From contig NC_019902.2 of the NCBI RefSeq assembly GCF_000321415.2, forward strand, positions 310,001-374,000: DNA of 64,000 nucleotides. Reading direction: 5' to 3'. The DNA is from Thioalkalivibrio nitratireducens DSM 14787. GTDB lineage: Bacteria; Pseudomonadota; Gammaproteobacteria; Ectothiorhodospirales; Ectothiorhodospiraceae. How positions within the stretch are numbered: position 1 is the stretch's first letter; the number at the start of each line of letters is the position of its first letter. Made by a program: the position numbers and the translations under genes. Shown piece after piece: positions 38,306 to 49,039 of this stretch. The notes below the pieces were generated by a model, which saw only the letters and a list, made by a program, of their open reading frames with translations, was not told where the DNA came from and made no database searches.

Positions 38306-38899
38306 ATGATCCTGATGATCGACAATTACGACTCCTTCACCTTCAATCTCGTGCAGTACCTCGGCGAGCTGGGGGCGGAGGTCGCGGTGCACCGCAACGA
38401 CCGGATCGATCTGGAGGGGGTGCGCCGGCTGGCACCGGACGGGATCGTGATCTCCCCGGGGCCCTGTACCCCGAACGAGGCCGGTGTGTCCCTCGAAGTG
38501 ATCCGCACTTTCGCCGGCGAGATCCCGATCCTGGGGGTCTGCCTGGGGCACCAGGCGATCGGGCAGGCCTTCGGGGGGCGCGTGATTCACGCGAAGGCGA
38601 TCATGCACGGCAAGACCTCGCCGGTGTTTCATTCCGGGCAGGGCGTGTTCGAGGGCCTGGACAACCCGCTCGAGGCGACGCGCTATCACTCTCTGGTGAT
38701 CGAGCAGTCCAGCTTGCCGGATTGTCTCGAGGTGACCGCGTGGACCCAGGACGAGAGCGGCCGGCTGGATGAAATCATGGGGGTGCGCCACCGCACGCTG
38801 CCGGTCGAGGGCGTGCAGTTCCACCCGGAATCCATCCTCACGCGGCAGGGTCACCAGCTGCTGGACAACTTCCTGAAGCGCGTCGCGGTCGCGGCGTGA
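38306..38899 (+). CDS. trpG: Anthranilate synthase component II (glutamine amidotransferase)
   Basis: A 197-residue class I amidotransferase. It has [27 protein letters not shown], the nucleophile cysteine in [16 protein letters not shown], and the histidine/glutamate pair in [10 protein letters not shown]. It supplies ammonia to TrpE for anthranilate, and may also serve aminodeoxychorismate synthase (PabA role) because many gammaproteobacteria share one subunit. First gene of the trpG-trpD-trpC group; a 106-base gap to trpD. Confidence 0.96.
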   Translation: MILMIDNYDSFTFNLVQYLGELGAEVAVHRNDRIDLEGVRRLAPDGIVISPGPCTPNEAGVSLEVIRTFAGEIPILGVCLGHQAIGQAFGGRVIHAKAIMHGKTSPVFHSGQGVFEGLDNPLEATRYHSLVIEQSSLPDCLEVTAWTQDESGRLDEIMGVRHRTLPVEGVQFHPESILTRQGHQLLDNFLKRVAVAA

Positions 38900-39005
38900 G
38901 CCCGGTACGGGGCATCGGAAGCGAGCGGATGGGTCGTCTGCGCGGGCCGCGGACGGTAGACTGTCGACCGCGTTTTCGATTCCAGTCAGCAACAGGGGTG
39001 GGCGG

Positions 39006-40037
39006 GTGACCATACAGGAAGCGATCGCCGCTTTGATCGAGCGGAAGAACCTGGATGCCGGGGCGATGACCTCGGTGATGCGCACGGTGATGACGGGGCA
39101 GGCGACGCCGGCACAGATCGGCGCCCTGCTGGTCGCATTGCGCATGAAGGGCGAGACGCCGGACGAGATCGTGGCCGCGGCCCGGGTGATGCGCGAACTC
39201 GCGACCCGGGTGCAGGTGCCTACCGACGGTCTGGTCGACACCTGTGGGACCGGAGGCGACGCATCCGGCACCTTCAATGTGTCCACCGCGTCGGCGCTGG
39301 TCGCGGCGGCGGCCGGCGCACGCGTGGCCAAGCACGGCAACCGCTCGGTGTCGTCCCGCTCCGGCAGCGCGGACGTGCTCGAGTCGCTCGGGGTGCGCCT
39401 GGGCATTGCCTTTGAGGGCGTGGCGGCCTGTATCGAGCGCCTCGGGGTCGGGTTCCTGTTCGCGCCGGCGCACCATGGCGCGATGCGCCATGCGATCGGC
39501 CCGCGCCGCGAGCTCGGCGTGCGGACCGTGTTCAACGTGCTCGGGCCGCTGACCAACCCGGCGGGCGCCCCCAACCAGGTGCTGGGCGTGTTCGACGCGC
39601 AATGGCTCCGCCCGCTGGCCGAGGCCCTGCAGATGCTGGGCAGCCGGCATGTGCTGGTGGTGCACGCCGAGGATGGCCTGGACGAGATCAGCATCGCGGC
39701 CCCGACCCGGGTCGCGGAGCTGCGCGACGGCGTGATCCGCGAATACACGCTGGTACCGGAGGATCTCGGTCTGGAACGCGCGCCACTCGACAGTATCCGG
39801 GTCGACAGCGTGGACGCGTCGGCGGCGATGATCCGCTCGGTGCTCGCGGGTGATCCGGGCGCGGCGCGGGATATCGTGCTGATGAATGCCGGCGCGGCGC
39901 TGTATGTCGGCGGCTACGCGGCGAGTCATGCGCAGGGTGTGGCGCAGGCGGCCGAGGCGATCGACAGCGGTGCCGCCAGCGAACGCCTGCGCCAGCTCGT
40001 GGAACTGACGCAGGGATTGCCCGAATGGCAGGCGTGA
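39006..40037 (+). CDS. trpD: Anthranilate phosphoribosyltransferase
   Basis: A 343-residue enzyme. Motifs: [36 protein letters not shown] (phosphoribosyl pyrophosphate loop), [53 protein letters not shown] (split at conserved residues) and GLDEIS. It starts with GTG at 39006. Its last 13 bases overlap the start of trpC, so translation is coupled. Confidence 0.96.
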   Translation: MTIQEAIAALIERKNLDAGAMTSVMRTVMTGQATPAQIGALLVALRMKGETPDEIVAAARVMRELATRVQVPTDGLVDTCGTGGDASGTFNVSTASALVAAAAGARVAKHGNRSVSSRSGSADVLESLGVRLGIAFEGVAACIERLGVGFLFAPAHHGAMRHAIGPRRELGVRTVFNVLGPLTNPAGAPNQVLGVFDAQWLRPLAEALQMLGSRHVLVVHAEDGLDEISIAAPTRVAELRDGVIREYTLVPEDLGLERAPLDSIRVDSVDASAAMIRSVLAGDPGAARDIVLMNAGAALYVGGYAASHAQGVAQAAEAIDSGAASERLRQLVELTQGLPEWQA

Positions 40038-40861
40038 TGCCCGGCCCGGCCGGGGTACCCGACATCCTGCAGCGGATCCTCGCGCGCAAGCAGGAAGAGA
40101 TCCAGGCGCGTTGTGCGGCGCGTCCGTTGCCGGAACTCGAGGCCCGGGCCCGGGCCGCCGATCCACCCCGCGGCTTCCGTGCGGCGCTCGCGGCGCGGAT
40201 GGAACTGGGCCTGCCCGCGGTCATCGCCGAGATCAAGAAGGCCAGTCCGAGCAAGGGCGTGCTGCGTGCCGATTTCGATCCCGCCGCGGTTGCCGGCAGC
40301 TATGCCCGGCACGGCGCGGCCTGCCTGTCGGTGCTGACCGATATCGATTTCTTTCAGGGGTCAGACGACTACCTGCGCCAGGCCCGTGCCGCCTGCAGCC
40401 TGCCGGTACTGCGCAAGGACTTCGTGATGGATGCCTATCAGGTTTACGAGGCGCGTGCGTTGGGAGCCGACTGCATCCTGCTGATCGTGGCCGCGCTGGA
40501 CGATGCGCAGATGCGCTCGCTGTACCGGCTGGCGCAGGAACTCGGCATGGACGTGCTGGTGGAGGTCCACGACGGGGCCGAACTCGGGCGCGCACTGGAC
40601 CTGGATGCCGGGCTGATCGGGATCAACAACCGCGACCTGCGCAGCTTCGAGACCCGCCTGGAGACGACGCTGGATCTCTGCGCGCAGGTTCCGGAGGGCG
40701 TGCTGCTGGTCACGGAGAGCGGGATCCACCAGCCTGCCGACGTCGCCCGGATGCGGGCGGCCGGGATCGAAGCGTTCCTGGTGGGGGAAGCCTTCATGCT
40801 GGCCCCGGACCCGGGCGAGGCGCTGCAGCGCCTGTTCGGGGCAGGGCCGGATGCAGCCTGA
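40025..40861 (+). CDS. trpC: Indole-3-glycerol phosphate synthase
   Basis: A 278-residue TIM-barrel enzyme. Motifs: [28 protein letters not shown] (catalytic lysine), [46 protein letters not shown] (with the second lysine), [22 protein letters not shown] and LVGEAFM. Two starts are possible, 40025 (13-base overlap with trpD) or 40037 (TGATG coupling). No trpF fusion is present, so the PRAI step must be encoded elsewhere. Confidence 0.96.
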   Translation: MAGVMPGPAGVPDILQRILARKQEEIQARCAARPLPELEARARAADPPRGFRAALAARMELGLPAVIAEIKKASPSKGVLRADFDPAAVAGSYARHGAACLSVLTDIDFFQGSDDYLRQARAACSLPVLRKDFVMDAYQVYEARALGADCILLIVAALDDAQMRSLYRLAQELGMDVLVEVHDGAELGRALDLDAGLIGINNRDLRSFETRLETTLDLCAQVPEGVLLVTESGIHQPADVARMRAAGIEAFLVGEAFMLAPDPGEALQRLFGAGPDAA

Positions 40862-40880
40862 ACGGCGCGGCGCCGGCCGG

Positions 40881-41516
40881 TCAGCGGGTACCGAAGACGA
40901 CGATGGTCTTGCCGTGGGCGCTGATCATCCCGCGCTCCTCAAGGTCCTTCAGCACCCGCCCCGCCATCTCCCGCGAGCAGCCGACGATCTTCGCGATCTC
41001 CTGGCGCGTGATGTGCAGCTGCATTCCGTCGGGGTGGGTGATCGCGTCCGGCTGCCGGGCCAGGTCCAGCAAGGTCTGTTCGATGCGCCCGGTGACGTCC
41101 TCGAAAGCGAGATGCCGGAGTTTCTCCGATGTCCTGCGCAGGCGCTCGGCGATTTGCCCGGTCAGCATGATCAAAACCTCGGGATCGCGCATCACCAGTT
41201 CGCGGAAACGGGTGTAGGTGATCTCCGCGGTTTCCGTCTCCTCCCGGGTGATCACCGTCGCGCTGCGCGGATCGTCCTGGAAGAAACCCAGTTCGCCGAA
41301 GAATTCGCCCTTGTTCAGGTAGGCCAGCACGAGTTCCTGGCCGTCGTCTTCGACCAGTACGCGCACCGACCCGCTGACGAGATAGTACAGGGCGTCCGGG
41401 GGCGTCCCGGACAGGATGATGGTGCTGTGCTTCGGGTAGCGCCGCCGGTGGCAGTGTTCGAGCAGCCGCTCCAGTGCGGGATTCGGCGGTGGCGGTGCAG
41501 GAATCAGGCGGTTCAT
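40881..41516 (-). CDS. crp: cAMP receptor protein (CRP/Vfr-type global regulator)
   Basis: A 211-residue CRP-family regulator. The cAMP pocket GEFFGELGFFQDDPRSATV retains the glutamate, arginine and serine that hold the cyclic nucleotide in E. coli CRP. The helix-turn-helix RQEIAKIVGCSREMAGRVL and the C-terminal SAHGKTIVVFGTR are almost identical to CRP/Vfr. The divergent neighbour is an OsmC-like gene, the same arrangement as crp-yhfA in E. coli. cpdA at 52.6 kb would degrade its ligand. Confidence 0.93.
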   Translation of the reverse strand: MNRLIPAPPPPNPALERLLEHCHRRRYPKHSTIILSGTPPDALYYLVSGSVRVLVEDDGQELVLAYLNKGEFFGELGFFQDDPRSATVITREETETAEITYTRFRELVMRDPEVLIMLTGQIAERLRRTSEKLRHLAFEDVTGRIEQTLLDLARQPDAITHPDGMQLHITRQEIAKIVGCSREMAGRVLKDLEERGMISAHGKTIVVFGTR

Positions 41517-41607
41517 GCATGGTACCGTAGGCGCTTGCAGACCATAAGCTTAGCAGACTGCCGGTCCGCGGGCGGCCGGGGACTGGCGCAGGGAGGAGGT
41601 GCAGCCA

Positions 41608-42063
41608 ATGCAGGTGCGAGTGAAGTGGATGGACGGTATGGCCTTCGTCGGCGAGACGGGGACCGGGCATGCGCTGGTGATGGACGGTGCCCCCGAGTTC
41701 GGCGGGCGCAACCTCGGCGCGCGGCCGATGGAAATGTTGCTGCTCGGGCTCGGCGGCTGCACGGCCTTCGACGTGATCGCGATCCTGAAGAAGGCCCGCC
41801 AGCCGGTGCTGGACTGCGAGGTCACGGTGGATGCGACCCGTTCGGAGAAGGTGCCGAAGGTGTTCACCGAGATCCGCGTACACTTCCGGGTTTACGGCAA
41901 TGGCCTCGCCGAAAAACAGGTCGCCCGCGCGGTGGAGCTCTCGTCCACCCGCTATTGCTCCGCGTCGATCATGCTCGGGGCCTCCGCGAAGATCTCGCAC
42001 GATTTCGAGGTGATCGAGGGGCTCGCACCGCGCAACGGCGCCGCCCGCGAGACAGGAAAGTGA
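41608..42063 (+). CDS. OsmC-family protein (YhfA-like)
   Basis: A 151-residue OsmC/Ohr-fold protein. It has MQVRVKWMDGMAFVGETGTG, ARPMEMLLLGLGGCTAFDV with the first cysteine of the redox pair, and SSTRYCSASIMLGASAKI with the second. OsmC relatives reduce organic peroxides or bind small thiols; the YhfA branch is uncharacterised. Strong ribosome site GGGAGGAGG before the ATG. Divergent from crp, as in enterobacteria, so conserved neighbourhood supports a link to CRP control. Confidence 0.9.
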   Translation: MQVRVKWMDGMAFVGETGTGHALVMDGAPEFGGRNLGARPMEMLLLGLGGCTAFDVIAILKKARQPVLDCEVTVDATRSEKVPKVFTEIRVHFRVYGNGLAEKQVARAVELSSTRYCSASIMLGASAKISHDFEVIEGLAPRNGAARETGK

Positions 42064-42131
42064 ATCGTTGACTCCCGGTTCAGGGAGTCTAGAATTCAGC
42101 GCTCTTTTGGTTGGGGCTGGAGGATACCGCC

Positions 42132-42944
42132 ATGCTGGCTCGCCACAACAAGCGCATCAAGCTCCACGGGTTCAACAACCTGACCAAGAGCCTGAGCTTC
42201 AATATTTACGACATCTGCTATGCATCGGGTGAGCGGCACCGCGACGAGTACATCGCGTACATCGACGAGGCCTACAACGCCGCACGCCTGACACAGATCC
42301 TGACCGACGTCGCGCAGCTGATCGGTGCGAACATTCTCGACATCTCGCGCCAGGACTACGACCCGCAGGGCGCTTCGGTGACGATGCTGATCTCCGAGGA
42401 GCCCGTCGCCACCGAGCGGATCGGCTACACCGAGGGTCCGGGGCCGCTGCCGGAGACCGTTCTGGCGCACCTCGACAAGAGCCACATCACCGTGCACACC
42501 TACCCTGAATCCCATCCTGAGGGCGGGATCGCCACCTTCCGAGCGGATATCGATGTCTCAACCTGCGGACGGATCTCGCCACTGCGGGCGCTGAACTACC
42601 TGATTCACAGCTTCGAGTCCGACATCGTGATCATGGACTACCGGGTGCGCGGCTTCACCCGCGACATTCGCGGCAAGAAACATTTCATCGATCACAAGAT
42701 CAACTCGATCCAGGACTTCCTGTCGCGCGATACCAAGGACAAGTACCAGATGGTGGACGTAAACGTCTATCAGGAGTACCTGTTCCACACCAAGATGGTG
42801 CTGAAGGATTTCGATCTCGACAACTACATGTTCGGGCTCGGGAAGGAAGACTACTCGGCCAGGGAAGCCGGGCGCATTGCGAAGCTGCTGAAGCGCGAGA
42901 TGATGGAGATCTTCTACGGCAAGAACATGAGCCGCGCGCCCTGA
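42132..42944 (+). CDS. speD: S-adenosylmethionine decarboxylase (proenzyme)
   Basis: A 270-residue E. coli-type SpeD. The self-cleavage region reads [19 protein letters not shown]; cleavage before the serine creates the pyruvoyl group. Other parts: [38 protein letters not shown] (here [12 protein letters not shown]) and [27 protein letters not shown] (read in two halves). It makes decarboxylated SAM for SpeE. The start at 42132 has GGAGG upstream. speE and speA are 12 kb away. Confidence 0.96.
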   Translation: MLARHNKRIKLHGFNNLTKSLSFNIYDICYASGERHRDEYIAYIDEAYNAARLTQILTDVAQLIGANILDISRQDYDPQGASVTMLISEEPVATERIGYTEGPGPLPETVLAHLDKSHITVHTYPESHPEGGIATFRADIDVSTCGRISPLRALNYLIHSFESDIVIMDYRVRGFTRDIRGKKHFIDHKINSIQDFLSRDTKDKYQMVDVNVYQEYLFHTKMVLKDFDLDNYMFGLGKEDYSAREAGRIAKLLKREMMEIFYGKNMSRAP

Positions 42945-42997
42945 GGGCATGCGCAACCGCGTGCCGGTCCCCCCAGCGCGCAGGGCGGGGCGGCGAT

Positions 42998-43639
42998 TCA
43001 GATCCAGTAGGCGGTGCGTGTCATCACCCCGGCCATTGCCGGCATCAGCAGCTTTCGCACCGGCCAGGGCAGTGGCTGGCCCCCGAGATCCATCGCCTTC
43101 GCGCCGTGCTCGACCTCCTCCTGCTTCATCTGCTGCAGGATTGCGGCGGAGACGTTGTCCTGCCGGGGCAGGCGTTGCAGGTGGTGATCCAGATGCCGTT
43201 CCACCTGGCGCTCGGTCTCGTCAACGAAACCGAGGCTGTAGCGGTCACCGGCAAAACCCGCGGCGGCGCCCATCACGACCGAACCCAGGTACCAGAAGGG
43301 TCCGAGCAGGCTGGTATGCGTGCCCATCTGGTGCGCGCGTTCGGCGCACCAGTTCAGGTGGTCACCCTCTTCGCGTGCGGACTGGTCCAGCCGGCTGCGC
43401 ACCTCCGGGCGGCGTGAACTGAGCATCTGGCCCTGATAGAGGCCCTGGGCCGCGATCTCGCCCGCATGGTTGACCCGCATCAGGCGGCCGACCAGACGGC
43501 GCTCCCCCGGTTCCAGGTGCGGCTCGGGCAGGCCCTGCGCTGGTGATGGCCGCCCGGTTGCGCGGGCGTGTCCCGAGGCCACCTTCAAGAAGGCATCTGC
43601 CTGGCTGATCAGTTCGTCGAACAGGGAAAGACGTCGCAT
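42998..43639 (-). CDS. coq7: Coq7-type demethoxyubiquinone hydroxylase
   Basis: A 213-residue di-iron monooxygenase of ubiquinone synthesis. Carboxylate/histidine ligands are visible in RVNHAGEIAAQGLYQGQ, REEGDHLNWCAER, DETERQVERHLDHHL and KQEEVEHGAKAMDLG. It hydroxylates the ring at C6, the role filled by UbiF in E. coli. The C-terminal MTRTAYWI matches the family. The gene is monocistronic, transcribed toward speD. Confidence 0.95.
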   Translation of the reverse strand: MRRLSLFDELISQADAFLKVASGHARATGRPSPAQGLPEPHLEPGERRLVGRLMRVNHAGEIAAQGLYQGQMLSSRRPEVRSRLDQSAREEGDHLNWCAERAHQMGTHTSLLGPFWYLGSVVMGAAAGFAGDRYSLGFVDETERQVERHLDHHLQRLPRQDNVSAAILQQMKQEEVEHGAKAMDLGGQPLPWPVRKLLMPAMAGVMTRTAYWI

Positions 43640-43670
43640 TCCGTGATACTAGGGCGCCGCCGAGGCGCCA

Positions 43671-44936
43671 TCAAGTAGGCCCGGGACGAGGCGGCAGGCG
43701 CTCGCGCAGGAACGCGGCCGGGGACACCATGCGCAGGGATTCCGGTGTCTGCAATGCGCGCAGATGCACGCTGCAGCCGACGTTCGGACTCACGATCACG
43801 TCGGCACCGGTCGCGGCCAGCGCCGCCAGCGTCGGCCGGCCGAGTGAATCGGCCAGCGCCGGCTGGGAAAGCATCGCGGTCCCGGCTGCGCCGCAGCAGT
43901 TCCCCGGTGGCGTGACCGCCGCCAATGTGACTCCCGGCAGCCGCTCCAGCAGGCGCCGGATTCCCGCGGTCTCGCGTGTCACATTGCGCAGCGTGCAGGG
44001 AAGGTGCAGCGCCACCCGGACCGGGTCGTCGCGCCACCGGACCCGGTCCGCCGGCAACTCCGCGAGCAGTGCGGTCAGGCTCGTGACACGCTGCTGCCAC
44101 CGGATCTGCGGATACTCGCGCAGCTGCGCCTCGCAGCCGCTGTCCAGCGCCAGGATTGGCCGGGTTCCGGTGCCGAACGCCGCCTCGTTGCGCCGGCGCA
44201 GTGCGTCGGCCTCGGCCGGCCGGCCGAGGTGTTGATCCAATGCCCCGCAACAGACCTGGTTGCGCGGTACCCACACCTGCAGACCGAACGCGGAGAGCAC
44301 CTCGAGCGCGGCTGCAGCATCCGGCCCGGTAAAGAACGCGTCCATGCAGCCGGTGAACAGCAGCACGTCCGCGGTGTCAGGGCCGGTGGGCGCCGGCAGC
44401 GCCGGCATGCGCCGCAGCGAGGGTCCCGTGTGCCGCAGCACCCGCCCGAGGCGCGAACGCGCCGGCAGCAGGTGGCGCAGCCCCAGCCAGTGGGCGGTCC
44501 GGGCGGCCAGCGCCGCGAACCGGCGCGCGGATCGCCGCCGCAGAACCAGGTTGCGCAGGGGCGCGACCAGCCGGTCCGGGATCGGGTGCCACCGGCGGGC
44601 CGGGTTCTCGCGCAGGATCGTGCGCGTGGCGTCCATCAGGGCCGCGAACGGCACGCGGGCCGGACAGACCGCCTCGCAGGAGCGGCAGCCCAGACAGCCC
44701 TCGAGGTGGGCCCGGAGGCGCTCGTTCCCGGGATCCAGCCGGCCCTGTGCCAGGCCCTGCATCAGGGTGATGCGGCCGCGCGGCGCGTCGCCCTCATCCC
44801 GGTGCGCGGCATAGGTTGGGCAGTGCGGCAGGCACATTCCGCAGAGCACGCAGCGGTCCGCCGCGGCGAGCGCCGCGGCGAACGGTGCGGCAACGGCTCG
44901 GTCCGGCCCGCCGTCGGCGCTCGATTCGGTTGGCAT
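43671..44936 (-). CDS. GlcF-like iron-sulfur heterodisulfide-reductase-type protein
   Basis: A 421-residue protein with two [4Fe-4S] ferredoxin clusters near the N-terminus, CVLCGMCLPHCPTY and CLGCRSCEAVCPA. Two CCG domains follow (VCCGALDQHLGR near residue 230, NCCGAAGTAML near residue 350). This is the layout of glycolate oxidase subunit GlcF. Role: pass electrons from glycolate (made by Gph from phosphoglycolate) or a related 2-hydroxyacid to the quinone pool. No GlcD or GlcE lies next to it here. The start at 44936 is chosen; upstream codons lack support. Confidence 0.87.
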   Translation of the reverse strand: MPTESSADGGPDRAVAAPFAAALAAADRCVLCGMCLPHCPTYAAHRDEGDAPRGRITLMQGLAQGRLDPGNERLRAHLEGCLGCRSCEAVCPARVPFAALMDATRTILRENPARRWHPIPDRLVAPLRNLVLRRRSARRFAALAARTAHWLGLRHLLPARSRLGRVLRHTGPSLRRMPALPAPTGPDTADVLLFTGCMDAFFTGPDAAAALEVLSAFGLQVWVPRNQVCCGALDQHLGRPAEADALRRRNEAAFGTGTRPILALDSGCEAQLREYPQIRWQQRVTSLTALLAELPADRVRWRDDPVRVALHLPCTLRNVTRETAGIRRLLERLPGVTLAAVTPPGNCCGAAGTAMLSQPALADSLGRPTLAALAATGADVIVSPNVGCSVHLRALQTPESLRMVSPAAFLRERLPPRPGPT

Positions 44937-45135
44937 GGATTTTACTTGCGACGGCTGCACCCGTTCAGGATACCTGCAGCGAGGGTGCGTCTGCGCGGAT
45001 CGCAGGTGGACAATGGGGTCGTCGGTGCGAGAGTCGGCGTGTGGGGCGATGCCCCGGCGGTGGCATCGGGCACCCTGGCGCGTGTCGCGGCGGCCGCCCG
45101 GACGCTATGATGGCAGGCCGACCGGCGGAGGTGAC

Positions 45136-45441
45136 ATGGCCTACTACGAGCGACACATCTTCTTCTGCAACAACATCCGCGACGACGGCAATTGCTGCGA
45201 GGACCACGGGGCGACCGAGATGCGCGCCTATGCGAAGGAACGCGCGAAGGCCATGGGCATCCACGGCAAGGGCAAGGTACGGGTCAATACCGCGGGCTGC
45301 CTGGACCGGTGCAACGAGGGCCCCGTGGCGGTGGTGTACCCGGAGGGGGTCTGGTACACATACCAGGATCGCCGCGACATCGACGAGATTCTGGAAGAGC
45401 ACCTCAAGGGTGGCCGCGTGGTGGAACGCCTGCGTATCTAG
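45136..45441 (+). CDS. Thioredoxin-like [2Fe-2S] ferredoxin
   Basis: A 101-residue protein. Four cysteines fit the shethna/NuoE-like fold: HIFFCNNI, DDGNCCEDHG and NTAGCLDRCNEGPVAVVYPEG, which contains the family motif GCxxxCxxGPxxxVYPxG. Strong ribosome site GGAGGTG before the ATG. It is divergent from the GlcF-like gene, with about 200 bases between. Probably a small electron carrier; partner unknown. Confidence 0.9.
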   Translation: MAYYERHIFFCNNIRDDGNCCEDHGATEMRAYAKERAKAMGIHGKGKVRVNTAGCLDRCNEGPVAVVYPEGVWYTYQDRRDIDEILEEHLKGGRVVERLRI

Positions 45442-45633
45442 CGGTCCGTGCCTAAGGTGCGTCACCCGATCGCTTCGCCAAACACGCCGGTGCCGTGCTC
45501 GGCAAGTTGGCAACAGGCGGGCGATTCCTGCATCTGCCCGGCTGCCCATCGGCACCCGGCTTTCCGCACGGTCCGCTGCAGTGCCCGTGACCCCTCGCGG
45601 ATGCGCCGCGGGCGACAGCCCAGGTTCAGCGGC

Positions 45634-45662
45634 TTGACATTGGCGCGCCGGCGCTCGAGAAT
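45634..45662 (+). promoter_or_regulatory. Sigma-70 promoter of tRNA-Met
   Basis: TTGACA at 45634-45639, a 17-base spacer and GAGAAT at 45657-45662, 13 bases before the tRNA. Consensus -35 with a 4/6 -10 and ideal spacing. Confidence 0.8.
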
Positions 45663-45675
45663 TCGCAACCCGCAT

Positions 45676-45752
45676 GGCTACGTAGCTCAGCTGGTTAGAG
45701 CACATCACTCATAATGATGGGGTCCCCTGTTCGAATCAGGGCGTAGCCACCA
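45676..45752 (+). tRNA. tRNA-Met (CAT anticodon, elongator type)
   Basis: A 77-base cloverleaf including an encoded CCA. The acceptor stem ggctacg pairs with cgtagcc. The D-arm is gctcagctggttagagc, and the anticodon stem catca/tgatg frames loop ctcataa with CAT. The T-arm is ccctg ttcgaat caggg. Sequence is nearly identical to E. coli elongator tRNA-Met (metT), so the elongator rather than initiator or Ile2 identity is favoured. Confidence 0.96.
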
Positions 45753-45778
45753 CCTCTTCCGTGCGCCCGACCCTGCCG

Positions 45779-45988
45779 ATGAAACGCTACGGTATTCGCA
45801 TCACGCTCCCCCAAGACAGCACCCTGCGGGCACCGCATCTGCTCGGGCCGGAATGGGAGTCGTTCCGCTGGTTCGACAGCGAGGCCGAACGCGAGCGCGC
45901 GCTGGCCGAGATGTCCCGGACCCTTCCCAACTACCGCAGGGGCGATCGTGTGTCCCAGGTGCTGGAGCGGGTCGAGCGCGACGCCTGA
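45779..45988 (+). CDS. Small hypothetical protein, 69 aa
   Basis: Not recognised. The frame MKRYGIRITLPQDSTLRAPH continues with LLGPEWESFRWFDSEAERERALAEM and ends VSQVLERVERDA. Codon use is like real genes and it sits 27 bases after tRNA-Met, perhaps on the same transcript. The pattern suggests a small alpha/beta protein with no cysteine, signal or membrane span. Possibly a conserved small protein of Chromatiales. Confidence 0.65.
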   Translation: MKRYGIRITLPQDSTLRAPHLLGPEWESFRWFDSEAERERALAEMSRTLPNYRRGDRVSQVLERVERDA

Positions 45989-46010
45989 AGTCGCTCGCTA
46001 CGCGGCGGGG

Positions 46011-47041
<1,031 letters not shown>

Positions 47042-47042
<1 letters not shown>

Positions 47043-48478
47043 CAAAGGCTCCAGGTATGTACCGGTCGGCCGGTGGCCTGCCAGGCTCGGTACGCGCGCG
47101 TCAGGGCCGTCATGTCGTCGCCGTGCCGGTCGACCCATTGCTGCTGCCAGACGCTGCCGGTCTGGCCCGACTGGATCCGGGCCGCGATGATGCCAAGCAG
47201 GTGGTCGCGCTCGTTGGCGTCGATCCCGAGCCGCTCGAGTCCCTCCGCCGCCCTGGGGAGCAGCTGGTGCTGCAGCAGTTGCCGGGCCGGCTGCGGGGCT
47301 CCGCCGTCCCACTGCAGTCGACCCTTCAGGCCGTAGCGCGCCGCCGCGTAGAAATTGTCGCGCGCACTTGCGAACGGAAGCGTTCCGTGGCCCGCGCCCG
47401 GGCTGGCCACCAGGTGTTCGACCAGGCCCAGCAGCAGTGCGGCATTGGCCAGCATGTCTGGCAGGGTCGGACCGGCGGGCAGGCTGCGGTGTTCGATGCG
47501 CAGGTTGAAGCTGCCGTCCGGATCCACGCCCAGAATCGGCCGGTTCCAGCGCCAGATCGTGCCGTTGTGCAGGCGCAGGTGCGGCAGACCGGGATCGTTT
47601 TCGGCCAGGCGGCTGGGCAGCAGCACCGGGAAGTGCTCCAGGTTCTCGACGAAGGCCTCGATGATGCTTTCGCGCAGGTAGCCGCTGCCGAAGGTCACCC
47701 GGCGCAGCGGCCCGCGGGCCGACTCGCCGAAGCCGCCGACCTCGACCGCCTGTTCGAACAGCGGGATCCGCGTTTCCTCCCACAACCGTTTCGAGAACAC
47801 GAACGGCGTGTTCCCGGCCGCGGCCAGCACCGGGCCGGATGCCGCCAGCGCGGCGTTGTAGACCCGGTGCGCCACCGCGGGTGCGGTCTCGATGTGGATC
47901 TGGAACGAGGTCGCCGCTGCCTCCAGCATCACGTCGCAGTGTTCGTGGCGCAGGTGCTCCTGGCCCTCGATGTCCAGGCGCAGCGGGCGTTGCGCGCGGC
48001 GTTCGAGTACCGCCGCGTTCAGCGCGCGGAAACGGGTGCGCCGCGACATGTGATGCAGGCCGAGCTGTTCCGGGGTCAGGGTGGGCAAAGAGCCGGCCAG
48101 CAGGATATGGCCGCCGATCTGCTCGGCGGCCCGCTCGGCGCGGCGCAGCGTCTTCGCCAGTTCCGTCATCATTTCGCAGAAGCAGTCCGGTCCCGTGCGG
48201 AACACGCTGGAATTGAGTTCCACGTTGAACTGTGCGAGTTCCAGCGTGGCCAGTGGGCTCGCGAAGGCCTCCAGGAAGGCCTCGTTCCGAGGCAGGGGCT
48301 GGCAGGCGTCGTCGATCAGCCAGGCCTCGATCTCAAAGCCGATCCGCGGCTGTCCAGGGCCTGGGTCCTCCTGGCTGCGCAGCCAGTGGCCCAGGCGCCG
48401 GGTCTCGCACTCGAGATTGTGGGCGAAGCGCCGGTCGTCCTCCGCCGTGAACCGGTGTTCGCTGATTTCCTCGCCCAT
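47042..48478 (-). CDS. GCS2-family glutamate-cysteine ligase-like protein
   Basis: A 478-residue carboxylate-amine ligase. Seen: RIGFEIEAWLID (first metal/substrate glutamates), ELAQFNVELNSSVF, HCDVMLEAAATSFQIHIET, and an arginine-rich strand LRIEHRSLPAGPT. These fit PF04107 (YbdK/EgtA/GshA2-type). It would form a gamma-glutamyl bond, but the amine is unknown, because many family members are not true GshA enzymes. Coupled to the aspartoacylase-like gene downstream and eight bases after a helical hypothetical protein. Confidence 0.85.
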
Positions 48479-48485
48479 GACTCCG

Positions 48486-48932
48486 TCACTCCTCGTCCTC
48501 GTTGGCCCCGTCGTAGAGGCTTTCGAGCAATTCGCCCCAACGCTGTTCGTGCAGTTCGATGAAAGTCAGCAACCGATGCCGGAACGCCAGGTATTCGGAC
48601 TCGAAGCGTTCGAAGTCCTGGCCCTCGGTCACCCGCTTCGCGGCCCGGTCGGTCTGGAGCAGGCTGTCGCGCAGATTCAGGCTGGCCGCCATCGCGCCCT
48701 TGACTCGTTCCCGTTCGCGGGGGATCCATTTTCGGTCCGACAGCAGCGAGCGCAGGCTCTCCCCGATCTCCAGCATCCGCTTGCGCAGCCGTGGCAGGGC
48801 TCCGATGGTACCGCTCCTGAGATCGGCCCATACCACCATGACCATCAGGCGGCCCCAGGATTCACGCAACTCACGGACCGTTTCGGGGTCGAAGGCGAAG
48901 GCAGCGTCCAGCTTTTCGGGATCGAAGGACAT
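48486..48932 (-). CDS. Hypothetical helical protein, 148 aa
   Basis: Not recognised. From the ATG at 48932 it reads MSFDPEKLDAAFAFDPETV and is strongly helical throughout (LRKRMLEIGESLRSLLSD, SEYLAFRHRLLTFIELHEQ), with an acidic end NEDEE. Soluble, no cysteine, no signal. It lies seven bases before the GCS2-like ligase and probably heads that three-gene operon. Coiled-coil-like composition suggests an oligomer or regulator. Confidence 0.75.
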   Translation of the reverse strand: MSFDPEKLDAAFAFDPETVRELRESWGRLMVMVVWADLRSGTIGALPRLRKRMLEIGESLRSLLSDRKWIPRERERVKGAMAASLNLRDSLLQTDRAAKRVTEGQDFERFESEYLAFRHRLLTFIELHEQRWGELLESLYDGANEDEE

Positions 48933-49039
48933 CGGGTGGGCTCCGTCCAGCCGGGCAAGGTGCTGGAATAGCGGCTGGAGGACAAGCGTCCTACAGCCTA
49001 CAAGAACACGCAAGATCGCGATGACGGTCGGGTGAGGAG

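Noticed and set aside
38306-40861. A complete trp operon
   Set aside because: trpE lies separately and trpF, trpB and trpA are not in the window.
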